Shown one piece after another: positions 58,691 through 64,000 of a stretch of DNA of 64,000 nt. Position 1 is the stretch's first letter, and each line of letters begins with the position of its first letter. The stretch comes from Heterodera schachtii (taxonomy: Eukaryota; Nematoda; Chromadorea; Rhabditida; Heteroderidae), in assembly GCA_023374025.1 (NCBI GenBank), contig SIJG01000153.1, positions 124,001 through 188,000 on the forward strand. Reading direction: 5' to 3'. The position numbers and the translations under genes are program-made. The notes under the pieces were generated by a model that worked only from the letters and a program-made list of their open reading frames with translations, made no database searches and was not told where the DNA came from.

Positions 58691-60023
58691 GTATTTTATA
58701 GGAAAAAAATTGCCATAATAACTAGGGTTGGCAATTAACAGACAAAAAATCACAAAATGATTAATAAAATAGTGATAAATCCGAAAAAAAAAGAAATAAT
58801 AACAAAAATTCAGTCAATAAGCAGTGTAAAATATGATTTATAAAGAAATAATTTAAAAAAATTTAGGCAGTTTCTTAAGGGTATATTTTCATTCAAATTG
58901 CATTTTTGTTTAGAGTTTTCAAAATTCAAAATCGTGACAAAGATTTTATCTTTCAGCTCCCAAATTGATAAATTATTTTTTGTTGATAGTGATTTTTGGA
59001 CAATTTCAATTTATTTTTCGTTGAAAAATAATATTGAAGTTCAATAGAACTGATGATTGTGAGCTGTGTTGGGAAAACGGCAGGGGGAAAATGAGCTGTT
59101 ATTATTATTATTACCCAAATAGTTGTGTTTGTTTCGTCTTTTTTGCAAAAGTTGGTATAAACAAATGAAAATGGATCAACCCATTTATTATTGTTATTCA
59201 TAAATAAAAATGACAAATAAACATTCGTGCGCCGTTGCAAATCGTTCAAATATTTTTCATCGGACGGATGGAGAGGCGGGGGGGGGGGGGGGGACAAAGG
59301 CCGAAGAAAGGCCCGCCCGAGGCTTGTCACCTTTCCGCAACGCCCCGTTTTTATTTACTCATGGATCAGCATGTTTTGCCAATCCGTCCCGATTATGAAA
59401 TTGGCATTGGGAGGGCGCGGGAGTGGGACGGTTTGGCGCGCTTTCGTCCCTTTGGGGGGGGGGGGGGAGGGGAGGCAGCAGGGCACCAATAAGAACCAAC
59501 GACCAAGTTGTTCGACAAACCGATACTGTATATTTATAGATCACGACGCACTGTACCAATTTTGAAAGGGGACAGAATGCACCGAAGCCAATTCATACAC
59601 AAAGCCAAAAAGAAAAGGCCAAATGGAAAAAAATGCAAAAAAAAAAAAGTGGGAGAGAAGAAATCACAGCAAAAGAAAGCAAAAAAGAAAGAAGTAATGG
59701 TAAAAAGGTGAAAGGACAAAGGACACGAAATTTACAAAATCTGTTAAAATCATTAAAATACAAAATTTTTCTGTACTTTTCCGTTTTGGGGACAAAATTT
59801 GAATTTTTAAATAAACAGCAGACGCTCAGAATTGCTAAGACGCGCCAAATTATTTCTGAGGCACAATTGCCATGCCACAATTGAGCTAAGATCTCTTCGT
59901 ATGGGTCTGCAATTCTACTCGCACGCTGTTGATTCAAAAAAAAAATTCAAATTTTGGCCCCAAAACGGAAAAGTACCTATTTTTCTCAGGCGGTAGCTAT
60001 TGGAATCGCCGACCCCTAAAAAC
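58691..60023. other. Low-complexity intergenic DNA
   Basis: Contains poly-G runs at about 59279-59293 and 59453-59467, the purine-rich block 59560-59730, and AT-rich sequence. Gly/Arg-rich or Pro-rich frames here follow from the GC runs. Confidence 0.5.
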
Positions 60024-62151
60024 TAGAGATCGGACCGGTCGGTTTTTTTTCGGTTTTTTTCGGTATTTCTCGATTTTCGGTTTCGGTTTTTAACCGAAAA
60101 AACCGACCGAGAATTTTTTGAGTTTTTCGGTTTCGGTTTTTTTCGGTTTTTTAACCGAAACCGTTAGACCGAAATAATTAAAAAACCGAAACAATCGATC
60201 GACTTTTTTGACAAATCAGTTTGCCATTTTTTTTTTAACAAAACTCATTAAAAATTCTTAAAATTTTCCTCCGGCGGCGCCTATCGGCACCGCCGACCCC
60301 CCAAAAAGCAATCTTTTCTTAAAAAATTAGCCCAAAATCTCAAAATTTGGTGTTTTTAGACAAAATCTGCTAACAAATAGCATTAAAATTTACAAAAAAA
60401 TTTTTATGGCTAGAGCTATTAAGACACCAAAAAGCGCAAAATGGCACTGATGAAAAAAGGCACAAAATCCCGAAAAAGGCATGAAAAAAAGCATTTAAAT
60501 TTTTTTATTAATGATTTTTAGGGAGCAAAACACGTAAAAACTAACCAAAAAACTGAATTTTGCTGATTTATTGATAATTCAATATTTATAATGTTTTTCA
60601 ATAAGGAAATTTTTAAACCTAAAATTTTTTATCAAGAAAAAAAAAAGAATTTTGGCAAACAATTTTTGTGAAAATTTTTCAATTCATAAAGGTAGATTCT
60701 CTGAACTTTTTTAGATCATTTCTTAGGGGTGTATTTTTCCGATTTTTTTGGATTTTTAATGGAATTTTTCGGAAAAAAACACCAAAAAAGGCACCAAATC
60801 GCTAAAAGTAATCTTTGTGCTTTTTTTAGAATCAAGGAGCAAACACATGTTTTTGGCTGCCTTTTCTATCATTTTCCAAACCTTTAGTACACCATTCAAT
60901 AGAGTTTCAATAGCTCTACAATTTTACTCAGAGGAGATTTTTGTTTTTTCTATTTAGAATAGTTTATTGCTTTTTTTGGAAAAAATATAAAAATTCAAAA
61001 AAAAAACCGAAAAATTTTCTTCGGTTTTTTCGATTTCGGTTTTTTCGATTTCGGTTTTTAACCGAAACCGTTCGATCGAGAATTTTTTGAGTTTTTCGAT
61101 TTCGGTTTTTTTCGGTTTTTTAACCGAAACCGTTAGACCGAAATAATTAAAAAACCGAAACAATCGATCGACTTTTTTGACAAATCAGTTTGCCATTTTT
61201 TTTTAACAAAACATTAAAAATTCTTAAAATTTTCCTCCGGCGGCGCCTATCGGCACCGCCGACCCCCCAAAAAGCAATCTTTTCTTAAAAATTAGCCCAA
61301 AATCTCAAAATTTGGTGTTTTTAGACAAAATCTGCTAACAAATAGCATTAAAATTTACAAAAAAATTTTTATGGCTAGAGCTATTAAGACACCAAAAAGC
61401 GCAAAATGGCACTGATGAAAAAAGGCACAAAATCCCGAAAAAGGCATGAAAAAAAGCATTTAAATTTTTTTATTAATGATTTTTAGGGAGCAAAACACGT
61501 AAAAACTAACCAAAAAACTGAATTTTGCTGATTTATTGATAATTCAATATTTATAATGTTTTTCAATAAGGAAATTTTTAAACCTAAAATTTTTTATCAA
61601 GAAAAAAAAAAGAATTTTGGCAAACAATTTTTGTGAAAATTTTTCAATTCATAAAGGTAGATTCTCTGAACTTTTTTAGATCATTTCTTAGGGGTGTATT
61701 TTTCCGATTTTTTTGGATTTTTAATGGAATTTTTCGAAAAAAAACACCAAAAAAGGCACCAAATCGCTAAAAGTAATCTTTGTGCTTTTTTTAGAATCAA
61801 GGAGCAAACACATGTTTTTGGCTGCCTTTTCTATCATTTTCCAAACCTTTAGTACACCATTCAATAGAGTTTCAATAGCTCTACAATTTTACTCAGAGGA
61901 GATTTTTGTTTTTTCTATTTAGAATAGTTTATTGCTTTTTTGAAAAATAATAAACAAATTCAAAAAAAAACCGAAAAATCGAAATAAACCGAAAAATTTT
62001 CTTCGGTTTTTTCGATTTCGGTTTTTTCGATTTCGGTTTTTAACCGAAACCGTTCGATCGAGAATTTTTTGAGTTTTTCGATTTTTTTCGGTTTCGGTTT
62101 TTTTCGGTTTTTAACCGAAACCGTTCGACCGACCCTCTTGTCCGGTCTCTA
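60024..62151. mobile_element. hAT-type element, 2.1 kb, with internal tandem duplication
   Basis: Ends TAGAGATCGGACCGGTCGG and ...TTGTCCGGTCTCTA, flanked by the exact 8-bp repeat CTAAAAAC at 60016-60023 and 62152-62159. The interior is 'aaccgaaa'/'tttcggtttt' palindromic sequence plus a roughly 966-bp unit present twice (about 60110-61078 and 61078-62045), nearly identical. Each unit has a GC-rich hairpin core (ccggcggcgcctatcggcac). No transposase frame. Confidence 0.85.
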
Positions 62152-62691
62152 CTAAAAACCATTTAAAAATAAAATCGCACCAGAAAAATTAATTTTTTAA
62201 ATTTATGATATATTTCTATTTATTTCTCTTTCTCAATTCTTTTGTTTTTCTATATGAAAAATTAATTGAACTAAAAATTATGCAAAAATAAATCCAAATT
62301 TAAACAGTAATAAAAGCAAGATTTTCTTATAAAATATGCAATGTTTCTTATTTATTTTTTATCACATTTTTTTCTCCTTCTGTTAAATAACCAATTCATG
62401 CCAGGGTTTTACGGCACGGAACAAGTGGAAAATATCCATCAGCCGATCATTATCTTCTGATCACGTTTTCAAAATGAAAATTTTTTCTATAACTTTATTT
62501 TTATTATTGTGTTGTAATTCGTAACAGCTCAACTCTCTTAAACTAATTGAAAAATTTTCGGAAAAACGAAAAATGTAACTGATTTGATAGGAGTGGAAAT
62601 TCGTTTAGCCTTTCCTCTGATTCGTTTTGTTTTGCGTGAGAGCGCAGACAGTAATAAGTTTGAAATCATACACATACTTTAAAAACATAAC
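62152..62691. other. AT-rich intergenic DNA, no gene seen
   Basis: No protein-like frame, element end or repeat was recognised between the 2.1-kb element and the putative left end of the hAT transposon. Confidence 0.45.
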
Positions 62692-62980
62692 TAGGGCCGC
62701 GATTTCTAGTGAAAAAACTTTTTTTTTGCTCGATTGATTTGAAGAAAGGAGCTCAAAAAACGCATTTCTGCGTTAAAATTTTTTCATTTGGACGTCATTT
62801 TTCGTCACTAGAAATCACTATTTTGGCGTTTTGTCACTTAAAATAGTGAAAATTCACTTTTTTGGCTTTTTGTCACTATTTTTCACTATTTCGAGATTTT
62901 TTGGAAATTCCTTAACAAAAATGCAATAAAAACGAAAAATATCACAATAAATTTTTCTTTTTTTACATTAGACTTATGAT
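62692..62980 (+). mobile_element. Probable left end of a hAT transposon upstream of the transposase
   Basis: Begins TAGGGCCGCGATTTCTAGTG, followed by a subterminal region shared with the element at 35271 and by repeated 'tcactattt' motifs also seen at 18580-18720. The right end would lie beyond the window, so the target duplication cannot be checked. Confidence 0.5.
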
Positions 62981-64000
62981 ATGCCAAAAATAAAATCTAA
63001 ATCGGCAAATTTTCGGGAATGGATACGACGGATCGGCGGAACTGACTTTTATTCAACAACTGGCAAAATAATTTATTGTCAATTATGCGAACAACAGGTA
63101 ACTGCGGCAACACCCGTTCGACAACAACAACAACCAAAAAATTCACAGATTTCTTGTACGCAATTCGCGCATCTCAAACAACACAACGAAACAGGAAAAC
63201 ACAAGGCAAAATTGGAACGGAACAAAGGAGGACAACAGCAACAATTTTTGACGACAACAACAACAAACAACATTCCAAACCAATTCAACCTCGATTTGTG
63301 CGAAGCATTTGTCGCTGCGAATATTCCTTTCCAAAAATTGGAGAGTGAAAAATTTAAGAATTTTTTGGAAAAATATTGCAAACGTGAAATTCCCCATCGT
63401 TCCACACTTAAAAAAAACTACTTGAGCCTAACTTTTGACCAAGTCATTTCAAAAAAGAATCCAAAAACAAAAATTAATTTTAGACAATGGAGAGAATTAA
63501 GAACGTTATCGGCGACTCTTACGTATGGATTTCGGTGGACGAAACAACAGACAAAATGGGAAGAGCGGTGGCCAATTTGTTGATTGGAAAATTGGATGGA
63601 CAAAAATGGCACAAACCACATTTAATTTCTGTCAAATGCTTAGAGTAAGTTGATAGCGCGGCAATTGCTCGGTTCGTCAACGAAGGACTCGGTAAAATTC
63701 AAACCGAGACAAATTAAATTTTATTCTTTTAGACAATTTCTTTTCAAATGGCTTTGACAAAAACCGTGTTTTATTGCTTGTCACGGATGCTGCAGCTTAC
63801 ATGAAAAAAGCCGGAAAACAACTAAAGGTAATTATGTGGGGCACTTACTTTCCCTAATATTAAATATTGTTCAGGTTTTTTATATAAATCTCATCCACAC
63901 AATGTGCCTTTGTCATGCGTTACACCGTGTTGCAGAAAAAGTGAGAGATGAATTCAAAAAGGCCGACAAATTGATCGCGAAGACGAAGGCAGTTTTTGTC
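62981..64000 (+). pseudogene. hAT-family transposase gene, 5' part, one nonsense codon; runs off the window
   Basis: Exons 62981-63442, 63484-63691, 63733-63827 and 63875-64000 (open at the end) join in phase; intron 1 is only 41 bp. The protein starts MPKIKSKSANFREW and has a BED-like finger (YCQLCEQQV ... HLKQHNETGKH). It then has DLCEAFVAANIPFQKL and KYCKREIPHRSTLKKNY, a conserved hAT stretch. The first catalytic Asp lies in WISVDETTD, then VTDAAAYMKKAGK, and CLCHALHRVAE follows in the last exon, all typical of hAT/CGGBP1-related transposases. One in-frame TAA (63646-63648) interrupts exon 2 between CLE and VDSAAIARFVNEGL. The alternative, ending exon 2 at GTAAGT, leaves exon 3 out of frame. 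Recent inactivation is likely. Confidence 0.75.

Noticed and set aside
59210..59565. Gly/Arg-rich frames around 59.3 kb
   Set aside because: Created by poly-G runs; three overlapping frames show the same composition without any domain.
1..64000. Bacterial or viral origin, operons with Shine-Dalgarno sites, prophage
   Set aside because: Split exons with spliceosomal sites, animal protein families and eukaryotic DNA transposons; no bacterial gene organisation.

Overview
This window is nuclear DNA of a nematode. I think a plant-parasitic cyst nematode (Heteroderidae, Globodera/Heterodera-like) is most likely. The DNA is AT-rich. Genes are split into short exons by introns as small as about 41-60 bp. 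Several introns use a GC donor instead of GT, a feature I recall as enriched in potato cyst nematodes. The recognisable proteins are members of lineage-expanded families: BTB-BACK-MATH proteins, an F-box-like protein, and a J-domain/zinc-ribbon cassette. No database search was possible, so species and family assignments are inference.

Layout. (1) 2.2-19.2 kb is a BTB-BACK-MATH cluster. An apparently intact ten-exon gene (11707-15165, + strand, 430 aa) sits beside two decayed paralogues that are the arms of a large inverted duplication: left arm about 2.2-8.1 kb on the - strand, right arm about 14.8-19.2 kb on the + strand. Further fragments lie at 9.57-9.83 kb and 49.0-49.7 kb. (2) 20.7-22.3, 28.1-30.5, 36.1-37.4, 38.3-40.9, 51.8-55.9 and 56.1-58.4 kb hold copies of a two-gene cassette on both strands. 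Gene A is a small protein with an MGxxxS-type N-terminus and a Cys/His cluster. Gene B is a short J-domain protein ending in a related Cys/His cluster. The copies at 28.1-30.5 (A and B) and 38.3-40.9 (B) have uninterrupted reading frames; the others carry frameshifts, lost splice sites or lost cysteines. The 51.8 kb copy has a longer A gene with His and Asn-Cys motifs that recall permuted papain-fold enzymes. (3) 42.4-47.8 kb is a broken F-box-like gene carrying a 2.5-kb minisatellite in an intron and a hAT-type insertion in coding sequence. (4) 62.98-64.0 kb is the 5' part of a hAT-family transposase gene with one nonsense codon; it runs off the window.

Between genes the window is dominated by non-autonomous DNA transposons. 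At least seven have hAT-type ends with exact 8-bp target-site duplications (4519, 8123, 35271, 38950, 46386, 47191/48348 and 60024). Others have long inverted repeats and 8-10-bp duplications of Mutator type (4250, 25711, 41795, 50221). One of these contains a recognisable Mutator-like transposase remnant. A GC-rich hairpin motif with an 11-bp stem and GATA loop recurs many times, often inside these elements. Homopolymer G/C runs, GA/CT microsatellites and minisatellites fill further space.

Functionally, the BTB-BACK-MATH and F-box families are substrate adaptors of cullin ubiquitin ligases, and the A/B cassette suggests co-expressed membrane-anchored metal-binding and co-chaperone proteins. 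The window gives no direct evidence of their partners. No rRNA, CRISPR array or complete tRNA was found.
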